Below, piece by piece: positions 1 through 4,937 of a stretch of DNA of 14,645 nt. Location: NCBI GenBank assembly GCA_964423265.1, contig CAYREF010000046.1:1-14645 (forward strand), in the 5' to 3' direction. The notes under the pieces are model-generated. The model had not been told where the DNA came from. It did no database searches and saw nothing but the letters and a program-made list of their open reading frames with translations. Origin of the DNA: M55B165 sp964423265. GTDB lineage: Bacteria; Actinomycetota; Humimicrobiia; Humimicrobiales; Humimicrobiaceae. The position numbers and the translations under genes are program-made. The first letter of the stretch is position 1. Each line of letters begins with the position of its first letter.

Positions 1-54
1 ATCTATCTCATATATGCCATGGGGTTCTTTTCTTGAAAAATGAATATAGTATTT

Positions 55-82
55 TGGCTGGGGAGGGAGGATTTTAACCTCA
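55..82 (-). pseudogene. tRNA-Gln 3'-end remnant (acceptor + T-arm only)
   Basis: Read on the minus strand, this stretch has the layout of a tRNA 3' end: a T-arm with four of five stem pairs (GAGG/CCTC), a 7-nt loop TTAAAAT, then CTCCCCA, discriminator G and CCA. The ending CTCCCCAGCCA is what a glutamine tRNA with a U1-A72 acceptor pair would carry. The loop has A at the normally invariant C56, the outer T-stem pair is mismatched, and no anticodon arm, D-arm or matching 5' acceptor strand follows, so it is not functional. It may be a decayed attachment-site copy left by an integrating element, or chance; the tRNA origin is inferred from pattern alone. Confidence 0.5.
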
Positions 83-98
83 ATTAATATCTTAAGCA

Positions 99-110
99 AA
101 TTATATTATT
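99..110. repeat. Left copy of 12-bp direct repeat flanking the IS relic
   Basis: AATTATATTATT occurs here and again, perfectly, at 412-423, abutting the two outer ends of the inverted repeats. This is the position expected of a target-site duplication. IS1595-family elements usually duplicate about 8 bp, so the extra bases may be chance in AT-rich, nearly palindromic DNA. Confidence 0.5.
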
Positions 111-148
111 GGGGTATACGGTTGACTCTCGTACCCACTATATATAGT
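111..148 (+). repeat. Left terminal inverted repeat of IS relic
   Basis: Begins GGGGTATACGG and contains ACTCTCGTAC followed by ACTATAT. Its reverse complement recurs at 374-411 with 31 of 38 identities. Confidence 0.8.
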
Positions 149-156
149 ATTTGTGT

Positions 157-372
157 ATGAAAGATTATCTGATTACAACTATTGAATTTAAATAGCGTTT
201 TGGGCCAAAAAAGGCTTACTATAAATATTTAGCTAAGGTCTGCTAGTCAGATGGGTTTTGTTGCCCACATTTAGGTATAAAAAAGCATGGATTGCCAAAA
301 GAGGAGTTTATAGATGTGAGAATTTCGATTATCAAGTTTTTGAGAGCAAAGGCTGGTATAATTTCTAATAAC
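157..372 (+). pseudogene. IS1595-family transposase fragment (N-terminal zinc-ribbon, broken)
   Basis: From the ATG at 157 the frame reads MKDYLITTIEFK, stop, RFGPKKAYYKYLAKVC, stop, SDGFCCPHLGIKKHG. This matches the N-terminal pattern of IS1595-type transposases (EF..RF..e.aC..YL...rW.dGF.CP.Cg). The stops are TAG at 193-195 (a charged residue in relatives) and TAG at 244-246 (normally the Trp of RWpdGF). After about 306 the homology moves to the next frame, reading YRCENFDYQVFE from 309 and recalling the second knuckle yrCenCdYQvs. In both knuckles one cysteine is lost (CPHL for CPHC, CENF for CENC). The rest of the roughly 300-residue protein, including the catalytic domain, is deleted; the right inverted repeat follows directly. 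Non-functional. Confidence 0.72.
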
Positions 373-373
373 C

Positions 374-411
374 ACTACATATAGTATGTACGAGAGTAAA
401 GCGGATATCCC
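374..411 (-). repeat. Right terminal inverted repeat of IS relic
   Basis: Reverse complement begins GGGATATCCGC and contains ACTCTCGTAC then ACTATATGTAGT, pairing with 111-148. Confidence 0.8.
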
Positions 412-423
412 AATTATATTATT
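412..423. repeat. Right copy of 12-bp direct repeat flanking the IS relic
   Basis: AATTATATTATT, identical to 99-110 and directly outside the right inverted repeat. It is a candidate target-site duplication. Confidence 0.5.
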
Positions 424-446
424 ATTATTAAAATAATGGTTATAGA

Positions 447-523
447 TGGTGTCCCTGGGCAGATTCGAACTGCCGACACCAGGATTAGGAATCCTGTGCT
501 CTATCCAACTGAGCTACAGGGAC
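447..523 (-). tRNA. tRNA-Arg (anticodon CCT)
   Basis: The minus strand folds into a complete cloverleaf. The acceptor strand GTCCCTG pairs with CAGGGAC, the D-arm contains AGCTCAGTTGGATAGAGC, the anticodon stem CAGGA/TCCTG encloses the loop TTCCTAA (anticodon CCT at 487-489), and the T-arm is GGCAG-TTCGAAT-CTGCC. The discriminator A and CCA are encoded in the DNA (447-450). It decodes the rare AGG arginine codon. It lies 40 nt downstream of ddl on the same strand but has its own strong promoter. Confidence 0.96.
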
Positions 524-538
524 ATTTGTAACTGTAAA

Positions 539-567
539 ATATTACCAGAGCAAAAAATATCTGTCAA
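539..567 (-). promoter_or_regulatory. Promoter of tRNA-Arg
   Basis: On the minus strand a consensus -35 TTGACA (562-567) is followed by a 17-nt spacer and the -10 TAATAT (539-544). The predicted start is near 532, nine bases before the mature tRNA 5' end. The -35 box overlaps the ddl stop codon (564-566), so the tRNA can be transcribed independently of ddl. Confidence 0.75.
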
Positions 568-1496
568 AAAGACATATTAATAATTTTTTCTACCAAATCT
601 TCAAATTCCATTCCTGCTTCTTTGGCAGCCATAGGTAGCAAGCTGGTATCTGTCATGCCCGGAGAAGTGTTAAGCTCTAGTACGTAGGGTACATTGTTCT
701 GGTCAAGTATAATATCCACCCTGGATAGCTTATGGCAATCCAATGCATTATGGACATCAAGAGCAGTTTTTTCAACATCCTCGGAGATTTTTTGCTTCAA
801 CCTGGCTGGTACAAAATATTCAGTTTCGTCAACCGAGAACCTTGATTCAAAATCAAAGAATTTTTTCTTTGGAACAATTTCTACTACAGGAAGAACCTGG
901 ACTTTTTCCTTACCTATTATGCTAACCGCAAGCTCAGTTCCTTTAATGAATTTTTCGATAATTACTTTTTTGCTGTAGCTAAGTGCAGAAATAATTGCAT
1001 CTGGAAGCTTTTTTTCATTTTTTATAATTTTTATCCCAAGTGCAGAGCCTTGAGCTGAAGGCTTTACCACTAATGGAAGCCCAAGTTTGTTTATAACAGC
1101 AGGCAGAATTTTTGATGCCCCCAGTTCCTTAAAAGAGCTTTCATTTAAGAAATAAAAAGGAGGTGTGGATATCCCTTTATTTTCTAACATCTGTTTTGAA
1201 ATAATTTTATCAAAACTTAAGATATTAGAATATACTCCCGGGCCAGTATAGGGGATATCCAGTGCTTCAAGCATTTCTTGCATGGTTCCATCTTCACCGT
1301 CTTTTCCATGTAAAGCAATATAAGCTAAGTCAATCTTATTTTTGGTTAAATTATCAATAATTGACTCATCAACATCTAGTTTAGTGACATTATGCCCTAA
1401 TTTCCGGAGGGCATTTGAAACTCTTTGGCCGCTTTTTATTGATACTTCCCTCTCCAGGGACCTTCCACCCATAAGAACTGCTATATTTTTTTTCAT
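564..1496 (-). CDS. ddl: D-alanine--D-alanine (or D-lactate) ligase
   Basis: ATP-grasp ligase of 310 residues that joins D-Ala to D-Ala (or a D-2-hydroxy acid) for the peptidoglycan stem peptide in the cytosol. Visible hallmarks: GGRSLEREVS (10-19, with Glu15), HGKDGEDGTMQ (63-73), the ATP-binding VKPSAQGSALG (144-154, with Ser151), RVDIILD (259-265) and the Mg-binding LELNTSPGMT (273-282). The omega loop is FFDFESRFSVDETEYF (213-228). Aligned with E. coli DdlB, Phe220 sits where DdlB has Tyr216, the residue whose change to Phe favours D-Ala-D-Lac. The ATG at 1496 is preferred over the in-frame GTG at 1505 because GAGAAG lies 8 nt upstream of the ATG and overlaps the GTG. It starts 18 nt after the aminotransferase stop, so the two are probably co-transcribed. 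Confidence 0.95.
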   Translation of the reverse strand: MKKNIAVLMGGRSLEREVSIKSGQRVSNALRKLGHNVTKLDVDESIIDNLTKNKIDLAYIALHGKDGEDGTMQEMLEALDIPYTGPGVYSNILSFDKIISKQMLENKGISTPPFYFLNESSFKELGASKILPAVINKLGLPLVVKPSAQGSALGIKIIKNEKKLPDAIISALSYSKKVIIEKFIKGTELAVSIIGKEKVQVLPVVEIVPKKKFFDFESRFSVDETEYFVPARLKQKISEDVEKTALDVHNALDCHKLSRVDIILDQNNVPYVLELNTSPGMTDTSLLPMAAKEAGMEFEDLVEKIINMSF

Positions 1497-1504
1497 ATTA
1501 ATCA

Positions 1505-1510
1505 CTTCTC
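1505..1510 (-). promoter_or_regulatory. Ribosome binding site deciding the ddl start
   Basis: GAGAAG on the minus strand, 8 nt before the ATG at 1496. It overlaps the alternative GTG (1503-1505), which argues against that start. Confidence 0.6.
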
Positions 1511-1514
1511 TTTA

Positions 1515-2765
1515 TTATTTAAAGCTTTTATAAAGTTTGATTTTACCCTTTATAATTTCTGCTAATATTTTAATGCCTTTTTTAATGTTTTCTGTATTTT
1601 CGGAACAGAATGCTAGCCTAGCTTCATTATAACCCATATTATCCGCATAAAATCCACTTCCGGGTACATAGGCCACTTTATTCCTTATGGCATCTGCTAA
1701 AATTTCTTTTGTATTTAAATACTCCGGTAATTTCAGCCAAATAAAAAAGCCTCCCTTGGGTTTTGACCAGCTTGAGCCTTTCGGAAAATATTTTTTTAAA
1801 GACTCAAGCATTGCATCCCTTCTTTTGGAGTAGATTTTTATGAAATTATCTATATTGTCTTTCCAGCTGGGATCAGAAAAATATTCAAAAGCAATTCTTT
1901 GAGAAAAGGAGCTGGTGCAAAGATCTGCGGCTTGGACACCCAGAGTTAATTTTTCAATTATTAAATGAGGGGCTACTATCCACCCTATCCTAAAACCCGG
2001 GGCGAGTAATTTTGAAAGAGTGCTCATATACAGCACATGCTTATTGCTGCTGGTTAAATCCAGTTCTTTAATTGTAGGCAAGCTCTTGCCTTCATATCTA
2101 AGCATTCCATAGGGATTATCTTCAATAATTACTGTATTGTAATCTTTTGCAAGCTGTAATACTTTTTTTCTCCTTGGTAAGTTTAAAGTGACCCCTGAAG
2201 GATTAGAAAAATTTGGTACAAGGTATATAAATTTGACTTGCTCGCCACTTTTTTTTAGTTCTTCTAATTTTTTTTCTAGAATTGGTATTTTAATACCTTT
2301 AGAGTCTACCGGAATTCCAATAATTTTAGGCTCATAAGATTTAAATGAATTTAGTGCCCCGGTATAGCTTGGGGATTCAACTATTATGGAGTCACCTTTA
2401 TTAATAAAAATTTTTGCTATAAGATCCAGTGCCTGTTGGCCTCCTGTAGTAACTATGATGTCCTCTTCATTTACTTCAATGCCTTCAAGCTTCATAACAT
2501 TTACAAGCTTAGTTTTAAAAGGATAAAAACCTTCCGAGCTCCCATACTGCAAGCTAACATCACCATCTATGGCTAAAGCCCTTTTAACATATTTTTCCAG
2601 CTTTTGATAATTTAATGATTTGACTTCTGGATTTCCACCGGCAAATGAAATTATATCAGGCCTTGCTGATAAAGCTAAGAGATCCCTTATTTCTGAGGAA
2701 TACATGTCAGCTGTTCTCTGAGCATATAAGTGTTTCCAGTAGTCAAAAGTTATTTTTTTACTCAT
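1515..2765 (-). CDS. PLP-dependent aminotransferase, class I/II (fold type I)
   Basis: A 416-residue fold-type I aminotransferase resembling the 2-aminoadipate/aromatic (LysN-like) group. Visible motifs: FAGGNPE (41-47), YGSSEGF (74-80), TTGGQQALDL (106-115) for phosphate binding, PNFSNPSG (184-191), EDNPYG (215-220, Asp216 contacting the PLP ring nitrogen), STLSKLLAPGFRIGW (248-262, Lys252 forming the Schiff base) and ARLAF with Arg383 as the substrate carboxylate anchor. The family exchanges amino groups between an amino acid and a 2-oxo acid, usually 2-oxoglutarate. The exact substrate cannot be read from the sequence. There is no N-terminal GntR/MocR helix-turn-helix, so it is an enzyme and not a MocR regulator. 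It is first in an operon with ddl; whether it supplies a cell-wall precursor is not shown by the sequence. Start ATG at 2765, with only a weak AGGG immediately before it. Confidence 0.88.
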   Translation of the reverse strand: MSKKITFDYWKHLYAQRTADMYSSEIRDLLALSARPDIISFAGGNPEVKSLNYQKLEKYVKRALAIDGDVSLQYGSSEGFYPFKTKLVNVMKLEGIEVNEEDIIVTTGGQQALDLIAKIFINKGDSIIVESPSYTGALNSFKSYEPKIIGIPVDSKGIKIPILEKKLEELKKSGEQVKFIYLVPNFSNPSGVTLNLPRRKKVLQLAKDYNTVIIEDNPYGMLRYEGKSLPTIKELDLTSSNKHVLYMSTLSKLLAPGFRIGWIVAPHLIIEKLTLGVQAADLCTSSFSQRIAFEYFSDPSWKDNIDNFIKIYSKRRDAMLESLKKYFPKGSSWSKPKGGFFIWLKLPEYLNTKEILADAIRNKVAYVPGSGFYADNMGYNEARLAFCSENTENIKKGIKILAEIIKGKIKLYKSFK

Positions 2766-2803
2766 GCCCTAAAAAATAGTATTATTTAAATTGTTGTTTT
2801 AGT

Positions 2804-2832
2804 AATATATATTAAAAACCGAAAAACTTCAA
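2804..2832 (-). promoter_or_regulatory. Promoter of aminotransferase-ddl operon
   Basis: On the minus strand TTGAAG (2827-2832), a 17-nt spacer and TATATT (2804-2809). The predicted start is near 2797, giving a leader of about 32 nt. The -35 overlaps the candidate -35 of the divergent acetyltransferase gene. Confidence 0.55.
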
Positions 2833-2856
2833 AAGATATAATTAATAAATTATATT
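2828..2856 (+). promoter_or_regulatory. Candidate promoter of the GNAT gene
   Basis: TTCAAA (2828-2833), a 17-nt spacer and TATATT (2851-2856) put the start near 2863, six bases before the ATG. An alternative is the perfect TATAAT at 2837-2842 without a recognisable -35, giving a 20-nt leader. Neither leader holds a Shine-Dalgarno sequence. The region is very AT-rich, so chance matches are likely. Confidence 0.35.
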
Positions 2857-2868
2857 ATTTTTTTAGAC

Positions 2869-3537
2869 ATGTATTCAAATATTGAAATAAAAAATTTAGA
2901 TTATGGCCAAATAAAGGATTTAAATATCCGGTGTACGGATTGTAATTTTTGGTATACCTATAAAAAGGCTAGCTTATTAGATAATTTTCAAGACATGGGA
3001 AATCTTTTTAGATTCCTTAAAAGCAAAATTTATGAAAATAAACACAAAAGCAACAAAATAAAAGGCATACTAAATTTTTACAGATTCGGGGGAAAAATAA
3101 AAGCAGCTTTCGACAGGGGAGAATGTATTGGCGTATTAATTTATGGGGACTATTACCTGTTTCCTAAATTAAAGAATTTTAACGTGTACCCGCCTGATAA
3201 AAACAGCACTTTTATTAGCTGTATTTATGTAAAACAGAAATACCGGAATAAGTCTGTGGGCACCAGTTTGCTGCTATCTTTAGAAAAAGACTTGGTAAAG
3301 GAAAAAAACAGGGCAATGGAGATTATCGGCCAGAAAAATGAGGGTAATTATTACGAAGGCATAGATGGTTTAACTCCTGCCAAATTCTTAATTAAAAAGG
3401 GCTTTTATATTAAAAAAAATGACCATTACTTTCCTCTATTAAGGCTGGATTTAAAAAATATTATAAAAGGATTTGACTTAGAAGAATTTTTAAGTAAAAA
3501 TGTAGTTCTCCAGAAAGAAGCCAGAAGTATCTGGTAG
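2869..3537 (+). CDS. GNAT-family N-acetyltransferase with N-terminal CxxCxxW motif
   Basis: A 222-residue protein whose centre has a GNAT acetyl-CoA-binding signature: a beta strand (ISCIYV, 116-121), then KYRNKSVGTSLL (124-135, a variant of Q/RxxGxG/A in which Ser replaces the first Gly), and a following helix. Near the C-terminal end of the fold, AKFLIKKGFYIKKN (171-184) fits the usual beta-alpha element. The N-terminal part has IRCTDCNFWYTY (20-31), with Cys22, Cys25 and Trp28 in a compact motif; other GNAT proteins carrying an RCxxCxxW motif exist, but their substrates are generally unknown. It likely transfers an acetyl group to an amine; the acceptor is not predictable. ATG at 2869 is the first Met; no ribosome-binding site precedes it. 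It is transcribed away from the aminotransferase gene and followed by tRNA-fMet, which has its own promoter. Confidence 0.75.
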   Translation: MYSNIEIKNLDYGQIKDLNIRCTDCNFWYTYKKASLLDNFQDMGNLFRFLKSKIYENKHKSNKIKGILNFYRFGGKIKAAFDRGECIGVLIYGDYYLFPKLKNFNVYPPDKNSTFISCIYVKQKYRNKSVGTSLLLSLEKDLVKEKNRAMEIIGQKNEGNYYEGIDGLTPAKFLIKKGFYIKKNDHYFPLLRLDLKNIIKGFDLEEFLSKNVVLQKEARSIW

Positions 3538-3539
3538 AT

Positions 3540-3567
3540 TTGAAAAAAATTGAAAAATCATTATAAT
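3540..3567 (+). promoter_or_regulatory. Promoter of initiator tRNA
   Basis: TTGAAA (3540-3545), a 16-nt spacer and a perfect TATAAT (3562-3567). The predicted start near 3574 is about 19 nt before the tRNA. The -35 begins three bases after the stop codon of the preceding acetyltransferase gene. Confidence 0.75.
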
Positions 3568-3592
3568 TGTCAACAGAGTTAACAAGTAACAG

Positions 3593-3669
<77 letters not shown>

Positions 3670-3675
3670 TTTTTC

Positions 3676-3703
3676 TTTACACCATTTTATTATAGATTAT
3701 AAT
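3676..3703 (+). promoter_or_regulatory. Promoter of lipoprotein-fdhD-ymdB operon (leaderless)
   Basis: TTTACA (3676-3681), a 16-nt spacer and a perfect TATAAT (3698-3703). Counting from the -10 box places the +1 at about 3710, which is the A of the lipoprotein ATG. No ribosome-binding site exists between box and start, consistent with a leaderless transcript. Confidence 0.6.
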
Positions 3704-3709
3704 TTAGCT

Positions 3710-4150
3710 ATGTCTGTAAAAGGAATCTTAAAATTTTTTTCTACTTTAATGGTGGTGCTTATCCTTTTTTTACCCTCTTGTACCCAGCTTGGCCAGTTAA
3801 GGGAAAATATAGTTGGCAAGTTTAGCAGTGAGGAGGAGCTGGATAAGGCTGTACTGACAGTAGAAAATTTTTTTACTGCTGTTGTGGAAAAAGATTATAA
3901 ATTAGCTTATAAATATATCTCAAGCGAAGACAAGCAAGAGAATAGTTTTGAAAACTTTAGAAATGAATTTAGGAATGTAGCTGATATAATATCTTTTAAG
4001 ATTAATTGGGCTGAAGTTAAGAATAACATTGCAATTGTATGCATAGACTTTGTGGATTCTTATGACGGAGAAGAAAAGATATACAATAACAAAGAGGTAT
4101 CTTTGGTAAAAGAAGAAGATGGAAGCTGGAAGGTAAAATTTTGGAAATAG
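3710..4150 (+). CDS. Small lipoprotein with NTF2/DUF4878-like domain
   Basis: A 146-residue predicted lipoprotein. The N-terminus has lysines (Lys4, Lys8), a hydrophobic stretch (about 9-21) and the lipobox LPSC with Cys24, the expected lipidated residue after cleavage by signal peptidase II; the mature protein would sit on the outer face of a membrane. The rest (about 43-146) begins with a helix (DKAVLTVENFFTAVVEKDYKLAYKYIS) and ends with beta strands finishing in GSWKVKFWK. This is the layout of small NTF2-like, DUF4878-type extracytoplasmic domains. No catalytic residues are recognised and the ligand is unknown. The ATG at 3710 is the only start giving a full signal peptide; it coincides with the predicted transcription start. 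Its last 10 nt overlap fdhD, so the two are likely translationally coupled, although no functional link is obvious. Confidence 0.75.
   Translation: MSVKGILKFFSTLMVVLILFLPSCTQLGQLRENIVGKFSSEEELDKAVLTVENFFTAVVEKDYKLAYKYISSEDKQENSFENFRNEFRNVADIISFKINWAEVKNNIAIVCIDFVDSYDGEEKIYNNKEVSLVKEEDGSWKVKFWK
4128..4134 (+). promoter_or_regulatory. Ribosome binding site supporting the fdhD TTG start
   Basis: GGAAGGT lies 6 nt before the TTG at 4141, inside the end of the lipoprotein gene. It supports this non-ATG start. Confidence 0.5.
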
Positions 4151-4926
4151 GAAAAGAGATTTTAGCAGAAAAGCACTGGAGGTCAAAATCCAGGGAAAGA
4201 ACCAAGGATTCTATTCCGTCAGAGAAAATACTACAGGTTATAGTTAATGGATTTAAGGTTGCAAATATTTCCTGCTCCCCCGGAAAAGAAAAAGAGCTTG
4301 CTATAGGGTTTTTAGCTTCTGAAGGATTTATAGAAAATTTTGACTGGATAAAAAAAATTGAAGAGCATGAAAGGCAAAAAGATTTTTTACAAAAAATTTC
4401 AATAGAAACTAAAAAAGATAATATAAGGATTAGCAGCAACTACTATATAAGTTCTGGTTGCGGAAGCTTGACTAATCTTATTGAAATTAACGAGCTAAGT
4501 AAGTTGGAGGCAAATAGCAGCTTTTTGCCAGCAGTGATATTTGAATTAAGTAATTGTGTAAAGAAATATCAGGTAAACAAGAAAAAATATGGCGGTTTTC
4601 ATGCTGCAGCTTTATTTGACTTTAAAGGCAAGCTAATTTGTATATATGAAGATATAGGCAGACATAATTGCCTTGATAAGATTTTTGGGCATTCTCTTCT
4701 AAATGGTATTGGGATGGATAAGAAAATTGTTTATACTTCTGGAAGGGTAGCAATTGATATTATAAAGAAAGTTGCAAAAATGAGACTACCTGTTATTATA
4801 ACAAACTCCTCTATAACCCATAAGGCAGCAAAGTTGGCGGAAAGTCTAAATATTACTGCAATAGGTTATGCAAGGGGGAAGAGGTTTAATGTTTATAGCG
4901 GTTTTGAAAGAATAACCAATAGCTAG
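4141..4926 (+). CDS. fdhD: FdhD, formate dehydrogenase sulfurtransferase/accessory protein
   Basis: A 261-residue member of the FdhD family, which passes sulfur from a cysteine desulfurase to the molybdenum/tungsten bis-MGD cofactor of formate dehydrogenase in the cytosol. Visible motifs: ELAIGFLASEGFI (52-64), SSGCGS (104-109) with Cys107, GGFHAAALFD (151-160), EDIGRHNCLDKIFG (170-183), TSGRVAIDIIKKV (199-211) and IGYARGKRFNVYSGFERI (241-258). The family's CxxC sulfur-transfer motif is reduced to one cysteine here (CGSL), a form I recall from some other FdhD proteins. It starts with TTG at 4141, supported by GGAAGGT 6 nt upstream, and overlaps the lipoprotein gene by 10 nt. No formate dehydrogenase gene lies in this window, so its client is elsewhere. 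Followed 11 nt later by the ymdB-type gene. Confidence 0.93.
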   Translation: MEIGKEILAEKHWRSKSRERTKDSIPSEKILQVIVNGFKVANISCSPGKEKELAIGFLASEGFIENFDWIKKIEEHERQKDFLQKISIETKKDNIRISSNYYISSGCGSLTNLIEINELSKLEANSSFLPAVIFELSNCVKKYQVNKKKYGGFHAAALFDFKGKLICIYEDIGRHNCLDKIFGHSLLNGIGMDKKIVYTSGRVAIDIIKKVAKMRLPVIITNSSITHKAAKLAESLNITAIGYARGKRFNVYSGFERITNS

Positions 4927-4931
4927 AAAGG
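4927..4931 (+). promoter_or_regulatory. Ribosome binding site supporting the ymdB TTG start
   Basis: AAAGG directly after the fdhD stop codon and 6 nt before the TTG start at 4938. Confidence 0.5.
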
Positions 4932-4937
4932 TTTATT

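Larger units (their letters stand above)
111..411 (+). mobile_element. Internally deleted IS1595-family element (MITE-like relic)
   Basis: About 301 bp bounded by imperfect terminal inverted repeats of 38 bp (111-148 against 374-411, 31 of 38 positions matching; the inner 24 match at 21). The outer ends read GGGGTATAC and GGGATATCC. A 12-bp direct repeat lies immediately outside both ends. The interior encodes a broken piece of an IS1595-type transposase (157 to about 372), so this is not a random palindrome but the shrunken remains of an insertion sequence. It lost the catalytic part of its gene and cannot move by itself; the repeats might still be recognised by a transposase elsewhere in the genome. 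It is the main content of the otherwise gene-free stretch 1-446. Confidence 0.75.

Noticed and set aside
83..130. Remaining part of a full tRNA-Gln gene upstream of the 3' remnant
   Set aside because: No anticodon stem, D-arm or 5' acceptor strand can be formed, and the IS relic begins at 111.
694..978. Plus-strand frames of 94 and 60 codons opposite ddl
   Set aside because: They are antisense to conserved Ddl motifs; no start signal or family resemblance.
1503..1505. GTG as the start of ddl, giving 313 residues
   Set aside because: It overlaps the GAGAAG ribosome-binding site that is well placed for the ATG at 1496, and the ATG gives the family-typical N-terminus.
3920..4439. Two minus-strand open frames (88 and 140 codons) opposite the lipoprotein and fdhD genes
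   Set aside because: They lie wholly opposite well-supported genes, have low-complexity hydrophobic content and no recognisable domain.
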